A DNA stretch of 44,809 nucleotides from Verrucomicrobiota bacterium. GTDB taxonomy: Bacteria > Verrucomicrobiota > Kiritimatiellia > JAHIZV01. The translations under genes and the position numbers were made by a program. Numbering within the stretch: position 1 is the stretch's first letter; each line of letters opens with the position of its first letter. Below the pieces are notes generated by a model, which did no database searches, was not told where the DNA came from, and was given only the letters and a program-made list of their open reading frames with translations. Location of the stretch: positions 1-44,809 of the forward strand of contig JAHIZV010000133.1 in NCBI GenBank assembly GCA_018814445.1, read 5' to 3'. This document shows positions 7,528 through 15,998 of the stretch, in pieces.

Positions 7528-9738
7528 TCAGTACAGCAACTTCTCCATATACTGCTGAACACCGCTCTCTGACTTCGGCAGGATGTCCCTGGCGCTCTGC
7601 ATGAGACCCGGATCGAGGACAGATGCCTGTTTTGAGTGGAATGAAGCTCCCTCCAGGTCGCCCAGCTTGAAGAGCGCTTTGCCGAGGTAATAGTGAGCTG
7701 TCGAGTTATTGGCTGCGATCTGCAGCACGCGCTCCCATGCCCCGACCGCCTTGCTGACCTCGCCTTTGTAAGCCCACGCAATTCCAAGATCATTGCGCGC
7801 GTCTACGTTCCCGGGGCGTTCCTGCAGAACGCTCTCCCATTCGGCAACCGCCTTGTCCACCTCACCCCGGCGCAGAAACAACTCGCCTTTCAGCACTCGG
7901 TATTCTGTGTACTGAGGATTGATTTCAAGTCCTTCGTCAAGAACTGTCATTGCATCATCAAGTCGGCCCGCAGCCTCATGGCATGAAGCCAGACGGCTGT
8001 AAGCCGCCTCATAACGCGGTTCCAACTCAAGTATCTGATTCAGATAGTTCACGGCTTTGTCGATATCGCCGGCACGGAATGCCTTGTCACTTTCACCGAG
8101 ATACTTCTGACAAAGATCCCCCGAATCTCCTTTGACGAGTTCCTTGATGAGGTTGTCGACGGGCGCGAAGTCATCGGTAAGGACCAACCCCTCGGACAGG
8201 GCATCCAACTCGTCCAGATCGGCCCTGGTCAGAAGCTTCCCGCTGTAGGAAGAATGTCGATGCTTTATCATCGCCGGAACAGCCGTCACATCGTGAGGCC
8301 TCTTCGAGCACACAAGCATGAACGTGCCTCGTGAATACAGGTCACGATCCAGAGAGACGACGGAGACGTAAGGAAAAGTCTCCCGCACGGTGTCATAGAC
8401 AGCGCCAAGGAAGCGCCCGGACTTCAGAGAGTCGATTACATGAAAGAGATACAGGCCATCGTCGGAAAGAAGCCGGGCAAGCGACTCGTTGAACTCATGT
8501 GTGGTAAGATGAAATGGGATGGCCTTGTTGTTAATGGAGTCTCCCAGAATGTAGTCAAACAGGGGCAAATCCTCTCCTCGTGCCTTTGCCTGCAGTAGAT
8601 CGTCCACCGCATTCCGCGCATCCATATTCCTAATGTCGATTCCCGTGTCCCCGTCCAGGCCGAATGCGGCGAAGGCGGCCTCGGTGACCTCCGGATCAAT
8701 CTCCGCCACATATATGCGACTTCCCGGCCGCGTCAGTTCAATATACTGGGGCATCGTGTATCCGCCGCCCCCGATGACAAAGACCGATAGTGGTGTCTTC
8801 GGCCCGCTATGGTGTTCGATCAGTGACTCGAATATCCATGTGTAACCGGACAGAAGCTGGAGAGGATCCTTGATGTTCACCTTGCTGTGCCAGAGGCGGT
8901 CAAGGGCAAGGACGCGATAGTCGGGTTCCGCTCTCTTGGCCTTCACGACGACGCGCGAGTACTGGCTTTCCTTGTCAAACAAATCAATAAACTCTCGGCT
9001 CTCGATTTGGCGGTACTTCAGTATGCGACCGAACGCCTGTGCGGAATCACTGTGACCGAAGGTCCCCCAGAAGACCAGCAGGACGAGAAAGACCCCCAAC
9101 CGCGGCAACAGCGCGCGGAGACTGTAGCAGAGGCCCATGACAACCAGTATTCCGGCGACGACCGTAATGATGGCGAATGTGCCCATGAGCGCGATCAGAA
9201 AGAACCCCGCGAGGAACGTACCCAGGATACTTCCCGCGGCTCCCCACGCATACACATTCCCGATGGTCCTTCCCGTGGATTTCGTATGTGTGATCGCCAC
9301 TTTAGCCACGACCGGGCTGATCGTGCCAAGGGCGCAGGACGGCAGTATAAACGTGATGAACACATGCACGAATATGCGCACCGGCCAATCCTGTTTGAGC
9401 AGAAATATCCAGCTCCCTGCAGCACTGTTCAGCCACGGAATGAGAAGTGAGGCGGCCGCAGACAGAATGAAGAGGGTGGAAATAGTGCGATGGGGCTCGA
9501 ACCGGTCAGCCAATCGCCCTCCGATGTAGTTGCCAATCGAAATGCCCGCAAGGACGATTCCGATGACCGATGTCCACGTATAAAGAGACTGCCCCAGAAA
9601 CCGCGAAATGATCCTGCCCGCAACAATCTCGACAATCATGATGCAGGCGCTCGCAATAAATACGGTCACATTCGGAATGAACGCATCTCTCAATGTGTTA
9701 TGAACTGAACGTTCGTTTTCGCTGTTCATAGACATCAT
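7528..9738 (-). CDS. Membrane-fused spermidine-synthase-like methyltransferase with C-terminal TPRs
   Basis: This is a 736-residue protein in three parts. About seven TM segments fill residues 20-235, with an MFS-like loop GNYIGGRLADRF. A Rossmann methyltransferase-fold domain of the spermidine synthase type follows (about 240-515), with GGGGY and an acidic AEIDPE strand end. TPR units run from about 560 to 710. Canonical spermidine synthase residues are only partly kept: an Asp is present in LGDS, but the following DP-GPA segment is NNKAIPF, so polyamine synthesis should not be assumed. It starts 4 bases after the SGNH hydrolase stop and is the last gene of a coupled operon. Its stop lies 23 bases from the convergent sulfotransferase-like gene. 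Substrate unknown. Confidence 0.85.
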   Translation of the reverse strand: MMSMNSENERSVHNTLRDAFIPNVTVFIASACIMIVEIVAGRIISRFLGQSLYTWTSVIGIVLAGISIGNYIGGRLADRFEPHRTISTLFILSAAASLLIPWLNSAAGSWIFLLKQDWPVRIFVHVFITFILPSCALGTISPVVAKVAITHTKSTGRTIGNVYAWGAAGSILGTFLAGFFLIALMGTFAIITVVAGILVVMGLCYSLRALLPRLGVFLVLLVFWGTFGHSDSAQAFGRILKYRQIESREFIDLFDKESQYSRVVVKAKRAEPDYRVLALDRLWHSKVNIKDPLQLLSGYTWIFESLIEHHSGPKTPLSVFVIGGGGYTMPQYIELTRPGSRIYVAEIDPEVTEAAFAAFGLDGDTGIDIRNMDARNAVDDLLQAKARGEDLPLFDYILGDSINNKAIPFHLTTHEFNESLARLLSDDGLYLFHVIDSLKSGRFLGAVYDTVRETFPYVSVVSLDRDLYSRGTFMLVCSKRPHDVTAVPAMIKHRHSSYSGKLLTRADLDELDALSEGLVLTDDFAPVDNLIKELVKGDSGDLCQKYLGESDKAFRAGDIDKAVNYLNQILELEPRYEAAYSRLASCHEAAGRLDDAMTVLDEGLEINPQYTEYRVLKGELFLRRGEVDKAVAEWESVLQERPGNVDARNDLGIAWAYKGEVSKAVGAWERVLQIAANNSTAHYYLGKALFKLGDLEGASFHSKQASVLDPGLMQSARDILPKSESGVQQYMEKLLY

Positions 9739-9742
9739 TTAA

Positions 9743-10825
9743 TCACAATTCCGGGCCGGAGTCATTTTCCTCTTCCAGTATCTCATCAAGATATCGATAA
9801 ACCGCCGTCCCTGCGATTTGATGGGCCTTTTCGTTCGGATGCTGGTCGGACGGATGCACCCACAGATCCTGGGCGTGCTTCCCTGCAAATGAGGGAAGAA
9901 GATCCAGACATCTTATCCCCGCCTCCCGTGCAAGAGTCGCTACCGTATCATGCATCTGAGAGAAAGGATACTCCCCGTCAAGATGAAGAAGCAGGGGGTG
10001 GATCACCAGAACCGGCTCTACGTCCATAGCGTGACAGAGAGAAGCAAAGCGCTTCAATTGTGCCGCCAACCTGACGACCTGCGAGGAGCCCTTTGTGTAA
10101 GCCTCCTGGTATTCCTTGATCAGCCTGCGCGAATTGACCCGACTATCGATGGGTGCGATAAGGAGATCCGCAAGATAAAGCCTCTTCCGCAGTGAAACGG
10201 CCATATCATCGCCGCCAAGACGGCCTACCGTTCCCAGTCGGCTCCCAACGCCCACATCATTCAGCACGAACCAGATAACGCAGATGTCGGGACGAAATCT
10301 TGACACAACCTGACGGAACAGGGCCACTTCGTCACCAGTGTCGAACCCGGGTATTCCGAAGTTCAGTAATTCCACATCCCTGCCCGCCGCCGTGGACAAT
10401 TCACCTGCTTTGCGATGAAAAAGATCCTCCTCACGCACACCCAGCCCCCAGCAGAATGAATCGCCCACAAAGGCCACGCGTGTCTGCGCCTTCTTGTCTA
10501 TATCTATGTCTCCACCCCGGAATCCGGCATTGTTGATTCTGTAAGTAAGACGGTTGTCAGGCTCATCGAAGTAGCCGCGAGGATTCGAGGTCCAATACTC
10601 GTCAAAACTCGTGCCGGGCTTAAACAGGTATGGAACATGCGGGACAGGCTTCATGATCCGTTCCCCGCCGATCATGCTTCGAGAACCAAGGCGCGGCGAA
10701 TAGCCGAACACCCGGAGACCCACTTCGCATACCGCAAGAGTAAGGAGGCACAGAAGAATCCGAGCCGCAAATCTTCTAAGCTTGGCAGGAGCCTTTTTGA
10801 CAGAATCATTGGAAGACAGAATCAT
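9743..10825 (-). CDS. Membrane-anchored SGNH/GDSL-family hydrolase
   Basis: The product is 360 residues from the ATG at 10823-10825, which overlaps the upstream TGA as ATGA; an in-frame extension to 10966 would run deep into the preceding gene. One TM lies at about residues 17-36, so the enzyme is probably anchored and faces the periplasm. Block I is FVGDSFCWGLGV with catalytic Ser123, block III is LNDVG, and block V is DQHPNEKAH, with the Asp/His pair near residues 335-340. SGNH enzymes remove or move acyl (often acetyl) groups on glycans and lipids. Notably the start codon and first 11 codons lie inside the 36-bp inverted repeat that flanks the GxxExxY gene. Confidence 0.85.
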   Translation of the reverse strand: MILSSNDSVKKAPAKLRRFAARILLCLLTLAVCEVGLRVFGYSPRLGSRSMIGGERIMKPVPHVPYLFKPGTSFDEYWTSNPRGYFDEPDNRLTYRINNAGFRGGDIDIDKKAQTRVAFVGDSFCWGLGVREEDLFHRKAGELSTAAGRDVELLNFGIPGFDTGDEVALFRQVVSRFRPDICVIWFVLNDVGVGSRLGTVGRLGGDDMAVSLRKRLYLADLLIAPIDSRVNSRRLIKEYQEAYTKGSSQVVRLAAQLKRFASLCHAMDVEPVLVIHPLLLHLDGEYPFSQMHDTVATLAREAGIRCLDLLPSFAGKHAQDLWVHPSDQHPNEKAHQIAGTAVYRYLDEILEEENDSGPEL

Positions 10826-10829
10826 TTTT
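10794..10829. repeat. Left arm of 36-bp perfect inverted repeat
   Basis: This arm is the exact reverse complement of 11637-11672. On the minus strand it reads A5, then ATGATTCTGTC twice separated by TTCCA, then A5. It covers the end of the GxxExxY gene and the start of the SGNH hydrolase gene. No target duplication is visible outside the two arms. Confidence 0.95.
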
Positions 10830-11622
10830 TGTTGAGGGTTTTGAATGTGAGGTCGCGCCGGCTTAGGTTTATCCATTGGATTCTTTTTAGCTCTGTATGT
10901 GCAAGAAACCGTCGCATATGAGTTTCGTAGGCGGCGATGCCATTCTTCACTGCAGAGAGATGCCATGCCGTCTCATCGTCGATCTCGCAGACCTTCTGTG
11001 AACCCGCGACTCGTCCTGCAACGTGGATTTGTATTGGGCGAGACACGATGTCCGATCCCCCCATGAAGTGCGTCAGAGCTTCTCTATAGAGACTTACATC
11101 CAAAAAGCAGCCCCAGGCATCGAGCAAGGCGCAGAAATCAGCCCGAAGATGAAGGCATTGATTGCTAGAGTCCTGCCAATCAGAATCATCGACAACAGCA
11201 ACCTTTCGAGCTTCTTCGTCGAGAGTGGTTGAAACGAATCTGGACTCTACGGAAGCGGGTCGAAAATTGATCAGTTTTCCATGCTTAGAACCCGCGAGGA
11301 GAAGACAGTTGATCAACTGGTTCCGATGCCTTTCATTCAAAAATTCGACTGTCTTCAGTTCGTAGATCACTCCCCCCTCAACAAGCATATCGAGATAATA
11401 GGGCTTTGAGAAATCGCGATATTTCACGCTGAGAGGACTTTCCAGATCCACTTCAAGACCGCTTGCCCTACATCGATGAGCCAACTCGTTCTGATAGATC
11501 GATTCATCAAGAAATCGCCCCAATGCGTTATGAACATCAAACGCATGCCCCATCACGATCTTGTCTATCGCATGAAACTGCTCTTGTCCTATGCAAACCG
11601 ATGACGATTGCTCAACAAACAC
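10822..11622 (-). CDS. GxxExxY protein, PD-(D/E)XK nuclease fold, with C-terminal extension
   Basis: This 266-residue protein uses a GTG start at 11620-11622, preceded by GGAGAGG with good spacing. Residues 15-135 match the GxxExxY family: LGRFLDESIY corresponds to the family motif, with its Glu and Tyr kept and the defining Gly replaced by Phe. YLDMLVEGGVIYELK gives the D and E-x-K of a PD-(D/E)XK active site, followed by the usual QLINCLLLAG and GKLINF. Residues 150-266 are a second domain (GCFLDVSLYREAL to WINL) that I do not recognise. Typical GxxExxY proteins are about 125 residues. The gene sits between the two arms of a perfect 36-bp inverted repeat and interrupts an otherwise coherent operon, which suggests an insertion. 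Function in the cell is unknown. Confidence 0.85.
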   Translation of the reverse strand: MFVEQSSSVCIGQEQFHAIDKIVMGHAFDVHNALGRFLDESIYQNELAHRCRASGLEVDLESPLSVKYRDFSKPYYLDMLVEGGVIYELKTVEFLNERHRNQLINCLLLAGSKHGKLINFRPASVESRFVSTTLDEEARKVAVVDDSDWQDSSNQCLHLRADFCALLDAWGCFLDVSLYREALTHFMGGSDIVSRPIQIHVAGRVAGSQKVCEIDDETAWHLSAVKNGIAAYETHMRRFLAHTELKRIQWINLSRRDLTFKTLNKK

Positions 11623-11636
11623 GATTCAACCTCTCC

Positions 11637-11672
11637 AAAAATGATTCTGTCTTCCAATGATTCTGTCAAAAA
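11637..11672. repeat. Right arm of 36-bp perfect inverted repeat
   Basis: This is the inverted partner of 10794-10829, beginning two bases beyond the sulfatase-fold gene's stop codon (11675-11677). It contains two direct copies of ATGATTCTGTC. The arms are separated by 807 bases that hold essentially only the GxxExxY gene and its ribosome binding site. Confidence 0.95.
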
Positions 11673-11674
11673 TA

Positions 11675-13093
11675 TCAGCGAGTATATCCCAGCGATCTCA
11701 GCTGCTTCTCCACTTCCGGACTGATCGTCTTTCTTCCGCCGGCGTTGTCAGAGAGATCGTTCATCCAGCCCTCAAGCGCAATCATCAGCGGACGAACTGC
11801 GTCAGGCTGGCTCTTCATGGCTGCATCGAATACATTCTGCTTTTCCGGCGCCCCTGCCCGCAGATCATAGAGTGAGAAGGTTTCGCTCAGCGGGTCCAGA
11901 ATCAGCTTCCAGTTCGCGCTCCGTGCACACTTGATCTTGTTCTGATTCTGCCATCGGGGATTTGCTTCGGCCTCTTCGGTCCATGGCTTTGACGCTTCAC
12001 TGAAGACCACCAGGTCTTGTGCATCTTGAGACTTTCCCGCAACGTCTAAAAGAGAGACTCCTTCGTAGGATTCTGACAAGTCCATACCGGTCAGAATTGA
12101 TATCGTGGGAGCAATATCAATTGTGCGGACCACACGTTCGTCCTGCCGTCCTTCCGGCCACAGAGACGAACACGAGAGGACGAGAGGAACGTGAATTCCT
12201 TCGTCGTAGACCGTTCTTCCATGATCAAACAGCTCCTCCTCGCGTTCGTCGAGATTCTCTCCGTGATCACCCACCAGCACGATCAGTGTGTTCTCCAGGA
12301 GGCCATGTTCTTCAAGTTCATTGACGAGCCGGCCTATTTCACTGTCCATGAAGGCTATTTCGCCGGCATACATGGACCGAACATCATCTGACAGTTGTCG
12401 GGTAAAAGTCTTGTTTCCGGCCCTCACGGCCTGGCGCAGTCTTGAAAGACTGGAGAACTCCCAGCGCGGAGCATTGAGATCCTTCGCTCTATCAAAGGGC
12501 GACGGAGGATCGTAGGGAGCGTGAGGATCGAAGTAGTGGACAAAGAGAAAGAACCGGTCTTTCGCATGCTGTTCGAGCCAGGGGAATACGCTCGCATTAA
12601 CCGCATCAGCACGGCGCTGGACCGGGCCGCCGCTGATCGAAGAGTCGAACGACTCATCATACGTATCGAACCCCTGCGCGATCCCGTGCGTGGAATGCAG
12701 TGCATAGGAGGCGGCAAAACCGGCGGTCACGTATCCCCTGGCGCTGAATCGCTCTGCCATTAACTCCAGCGATTGCGGAACGGGAATCCCGTTCCGCGCG
12801 ACCCCGTGGGTATGCGGATACATGCCGCTGAAGAGGCTGGTAAAAGACGCGAGCGTTGTCGGCACAACCGTGAAGCAGTTCCTGAAAAGTACTCCCCGCT
12901 TCGCAAGCGCGTTGATATTGGGAGCCAACGCATCATTCCCCACAACATGATCCGCCCGCGTAGTATCCATCCCAATGATAATCACATTCAGATCGCGCGC
13001 CCTTCCGGAATGCCCGGGGCTGTCGGAATGAGAGCAGGCACACAAGAGTATGCAGGAAAGAAGCAATTCTGGAACCTTGCGCGAGATGCTCAT
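11675..13093 (-). CDS. Sulfatase-fold lipoprotein (Thr nucleophile)
   Basis: This is a 472-residue protein of the alkaline phosphatase/sulfatase superfamily. The N-terminus is a lipoprotein signal with the lipid-attachment Cys at residue 20 (LLCAC). GMDTTRAD (D43 and D48) is the first metal site. The nucleophile region is PTTLASF followed by SG, with Thr80 aligned to the formylglycine Cys of true sulfatases; the CxPSR signature is absent. VHYFDPHAPY and VGDHGENLDE supply other active-site residues. The protein ends EKQLRSLGYTR without TPRs. Its ATG overlaps the upstream GT39 stop as ATGA, so translation is probably coupled. Likely a periplasmic phosphoesterase or phosphotransferase; the substrate is unknown. 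Confidence 0.87.
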   Translation of the reverse strand: MSISRKVPELLLSCILLCACSHSDSPGHSGRARDLNVIIIGMDTTRADHVVGNDALAPNINALAKRGVLFRNCFTVVPTTLASFTSLFSGMYPHTHGVARNGIPVPQSLELMAERFSARGYVTAGFAASYALHSTHGIAQGFDTYDESFDSSISGGPVQRRADAVNASVFPWLEQHAKDRFFLFVHYFDPHAPYDPPSPFDRAKDLNAPRWEFSSLSRLRQAVRAGNKTFTRQLSDDVRSMYAGEIAFMDSEIGRLVNELEEHGLLENTLIVLVGDHGENLDEREEELFDHGRTVYDEGIHVPLVLSCSSLWPEGRQDERVVRTIDIAPTISILTGMDLSESYEGVSLLDVAGKSQDAQDLVVFSEASKPWTEEAEANPRWQNQNKIKCARSANWKLILDPLSETFSLYDLRAGAPEKQNVFDAAMKSQPDAVRPLMIALEGWMNDLSDNAGGRKTISPEVEKQLRSLGYTR

Positions 13094-15099
13094 CCTCCAT
13101 TCTCGTGTTCAGCCAACATGCGCCGGATATCGTCCAGATCCGGGCGTTTCTTCAGCGCCGCACGGAAATGATCCATGGCTTCTTCGATCTGCCCCGCCCT
13201 CATCAGCGCCTGCCCGAGATTGGCATGAACCAGAGCGTTGTCCGGGTCATCTATGAGCGCTTTGCTGAGATAACCCACTGCGTCGTCGTTTCGACCCAAA
13301 GCCAGGCTGATACTCCCAAGATTATTGTAGACCTCGGTAAAACCGGGATCTACGGCCAGGGCTTCCTGATACATCTTCATCGATTCGTCCAGCCGCCCTT
13401 GCCGCGCCAGGTTATTGCCAAGGTTGTTCAGCACTTTCTCCGGGCGGGGCGGGCCCAGTCCCACAGCGTGCCGCAGAAGGGCCTCTCCCTCCTGCAGTCT
13501 TCCCGCCTTGCCGAGCAGAGCCCCCAGGCTCGCGTACGGGGAAGGCATCTGCGGATTCACTTTGATCGCCTCCTGATAGTGCTGGATCGCGAGAGGATAC
13601 GCCTTCACCCGCTCAAAGGCCGTTGCGCGGTCAAAATACCACTTCCCCAGATTGGGCTCGTATGACGCGAAGTTCCGGGACGCCAGAAAGTAGAGGGCAG
13701 AGGCCATTACAAACCAGAGGAACGCTTTGCCGATCTCACGCTCTTTCACAAAGTCAATCAGCCGGACTATCGCCAGAGAACTCAGCAACAACAGACCGGG
13801 AACAATCGGTATCCGATATTGTCCAGTTATGAAAAAGGGCAGGAACGACAAGCCGTAGACCACAATGAACAGAACGACGAGAACGAAGACCTCAAATGGC
13901 CTATCGCCTGGATCTCTACCATCCCCTCCTTTTCTGTGACTGTGCAGGAAAAGGATGCCCCCCAGAAGGGCGAGTGAAAGCGCGGCGGGAAAGGTGATAG
14001 GTATCGATCTCAGAAGAGTAGAGAATTGGCGGTCATAATGAATGGACCGGTTGTGGCCGGTTTCAAGTGGCCCTATGAGAAGTAGAGCCTTCTTTCCCAG
14101 AAGGCGAAAGAAACTGCCGGGATTTCCTCTGATGAATTCCCCGGCCTTGCCAGCAAAGTAGCGCGAGACTTCTGAGTACTCGAGTTTCCTGCCCTGCTCC
14201 TTCTCCAATGCATCAACAATATCGGCGTAAATGTCGCTCGTACCGAATGTTCCGACATCCATGATTCGGCCCACAAATAGACCGTCGGCTTTTTCGTTGT
14301 TCCCAATATAGAGATTGATACCCGCATTTGCGGATACCAGAACAGGATCTCCTGACACGCGGTAGTTCCTGATCGCGGTCGGACTGATACACACGGCAAC
14401 GCCGATCAGTAGGCCGCACAGAGAAGTGATAGTTGTCGGGACCGCCCCCCGTCGGTGACCGAGCCAGATTACCCATAGCGCAGAGAACGGTCCGAAAAGC
14501 AGTATGTTGGGCCTCACCAGTGCGAAAAGTCCGAAAAGTGCGCCGGAAAACAGAGCCCTGCGAAACGAGAACTTCCTGACAAGTCCCGCGAGAGATTGCA
14601 GTAAGAGAAGCGTGAGAAGCACTAAGAGAGCCGGCTCCAGAAACTCCCCTTCAAAGTAGATGAAAGTCCAGTAGGTTCCAGTCAGCAACGCGAAGATCAG
14701 CCCTGTAAGCGAACCGTACCATTTGCGCGCAAAGAAGAAGGCGACTAAAACCGAAACGAGTCCCATCGCCATTTGTGCGATACGAGGTCCCGCGAGACCA
14801 GGACCGGCCAGACGATAGATAACAGAAAGGAAGTAGGGATATCCCGGAGGCCGGAAATAGGGATTAGCAGGAATGCGGGACACCTCCCCCAGGTCGCTAC
14901 TCTCCCAATCGCCGGACGCGATAGCTCTCGCCCAGAGATCATGATATTTCGCGTCGACTTCGGGATGGTTGAATTCCGGATTGTGGAGAATCTCGCGATA
15001 GTAGAGAACTCTCAGACCTGCCGAAAGGAGCAGAATGAGAACCAGGGCAGCCAGCACCCACTTTTTGCCCTTTTCCCGCGGTTCTACAGTATTACCCAT
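13090..15099 (-). CDS. GT39/PMT-type membrane glycosyltransferase with C-terminal TPRs
   Basis: This is a 669-residue protein. After a first TM (about 14-32), the loop EVDAKYHDLWA carries the acidic catalytic pattern of GT39/ArnT-like enzymes, followed by FRPPGYPYFL. About ten to twelve TM segments extend to residue 470. The soluble C-terminus (about 500-660) holds several TPR units (YNNLGSISLALGRNDDA, VHANLGQALMRAG). Family members move a sugar from a polyprenyl-phosphate donor onto protein or lipid on the periplasmic face. It is the first gene of the leftward operon, with AAGG before the ATG, and its stop overlaps the start of the sulfatase-fold gene. The divergent neighbour starts 143 bases away. 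Confidence 0.87.
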   Translation of the reverse strand: MGNTVEPREKGKKWVLAALVLILLLSAGLRVLYYREILHNPEFNHPEVDAKYHDLWARAIASGDWESSDLGEVSRIPANPYFRPPGYPYFLSVIYRLAGPGLAGPRIAQMAMGLVSVLVAFFFARKWYGSLTGLIFALLTGTYWTFIYFEGEFLEPALLVLLTLLLLQSLAGLVRKFSFRRALFSGALFGLFALVRPNILLFGPFSALWVIWLGHRRGAVPTTITSLCGLLIGVAVCISPTAIRNYRVSGDPVLVSANAGINLYIGNNEKADGLFVGRIMDVGTFGTSDIYADIVDALEKEQGRKLEYSEVSRYFAGKAGEFIRGNPGSFFRLLGKKALLLIGPLETGHNRSIHYDRQFSTLLRSIPITFPAALSLALLGGILFLHSHRKGGDGRDPGDRPFEVFVLVVLFIVVYGLSFLPFFITGQYRIPIVPGLLLLSSLAIVRLIDFVKEREIGKAFLWFVMASALYFLASRNFASYEPNLGKWYFDRATAFERVKAYPLAIQHYQEAIKVNPQMPSPYASLGALLGKAGRLQEGEALLRHAVGLGPPRPEKVLNNLGNNLARQGRLDESMKMYQEALAVDPGFTEVYNNLGSISLALGRNDDAVGYLSKALIDDPDNALVHANLGQALMRAGQIEEAMDHFRAALKKRPDLDDIRRMLAEHENGG

Positions 15100-15155
15100 T
15101 GCCCAACCTTCATGACCTGAAGTCTACCTGTCTCATGTGCCCGTTTACAAATCAC

Positions 15156-15185
15156 TTTACGCAGCTGTCAGGCAGACTTTATAGT
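15156..15185 (+). promoter_or_regulatory. Possible sigma-70 promoter for the archaemetzincin-like gene
   Basis: TTTACG at 15156-15161 and TATAGT at 15180-15185 are separated by 18 bases and lie about 57 bases upstream of the ATG at 15242. This is a sequence match only. Confidence 0.35.
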
Positions 15186-15241
15186 AAACCGGTTCTGGAA
15201 GTACGGACTGTCAAGGAAACCAAAGCACGGAGATCCGCATT

Positions 15242-15925
15242 ATGTCGAGAACTGTCATTCTTATCTGTGGTTTCGCCCTTCTTCTGTGCGTAAGCACACA
15301 ACTTCTTGCCGAAGACACACCGGACGTAAAGAAGATCGCCCTCGTTAATGTTGGCGCAGTAGATGCCGGCACAGCCGAAAGTATCCGCGTCTTTATGGAA
15401 GACAACTTAACGGTACCGGTTCGCCTGCTGAATCTGAAAGCCAGCGAAGAGCAGGACCTCGTCAAGCTGGGCACCTCTTTGACCCAGAACATGACCTGGT
15501 TCGACGTATGCCTCGTCGCGCTGGTTTCACCTGCCGTGCCAACGCATGAGGGCTTAATTCTCGCCCCTGATTATCAGTGGGCCCTGATCGATGTCGGCGC
15601 GCTGAAAACTGACGATGCCGGTGATCAGGCTGTGGACATGCGCATAAAGCGGCAGACGCTCCGCTCAGTCGCTTTTCTCTTTGGGCTCCCTTTCAGTCCC
15701 GATCCCCGCTGTGTGTTCAGACGGGTTAACTCGGTGCAGCAATTGGATGAAATGGGCAGCAACTTCTCGCCACCGACTATGGAGAGCTTCTATACCGTAG
15801 CTGCGGAACGCGGCCTGAATGTCATCGCGCGCAAAACGCGCCGCTGGCAGAAACGTTTCGGAGCGGATGCGAAGAGCAAGGACGAAGCCGCGCCTGCCCC
15901 GGAGCAGGCTCCAGAAAAGAAGTAG
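15242..15925 (+). CDS. Secreted archaemetzincin-like protein lacking the zinc ligands
   Basis: This is a 227-residue protein with a signal peptide (cleavage likely after LLA at residue 23). Residues 30-185 follow the layout of archaemetzincin zinc peptidases: VRLLNL, a hydrophobic strand (VCLVALVSP), a stretch before the active site, then RSVAFLFGLPF, DPRCVF and a distal Ser-Gln-Leu-Asp segment. In an active enzyme the helix reads HExxHxxGL. Here the three key positions are R141, S142 and F145, so zinc binding is not expected. The C-terminal 30 residues are Ala/Pro/Lys/Glu-rich and probably disordered. It precedes two sulfatase-fold/TPR genes. The family link is by eye and tentative; a non-enzymatic binding role would fit. 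Confidence 0.55.
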   Translation: MSRTVILICGFALLLCVSTQLLAEDTPDVKKIALVNVGAVDAGTAESIRVFMEDNLTVPVRLLNLKASEEQDLVKLGTSLTQNMTWFDVCLVALVSPAVPTHEGLILAPDYQWALIDVGALKTDDAGDQAVDMRIKRQTLRSVAFLFGLPFSPDPRCVFRRVNSVQQLDEMGSNFSPPTMESFYTVAAERGLNVIARKTRRWQKRFGADAKSKDEAAPAPEQAPEKK

Positions 15926-15998
15926 TCCGTCTCAGCATCTTCTTCCATGTCGATCGGCGACCACTCGGGTTTCTTTTACCCGTTGACGGAGAGATCAT

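Noticed and set aside
10826-10966. N-terminal extension of the SGNH hydrolase
   Set aside because: It overlaps the GxxExxY gene by about 140 bases; the ATGA overlap at 10822-10825 is the simpler start.
11637-11672. Rho-independent terminator for the sulfatase-fold gene
   Set aside because: A single arm does not fold into a strong stem by itself; its partner is 800 bases away and the T-runs are part of the repeat.
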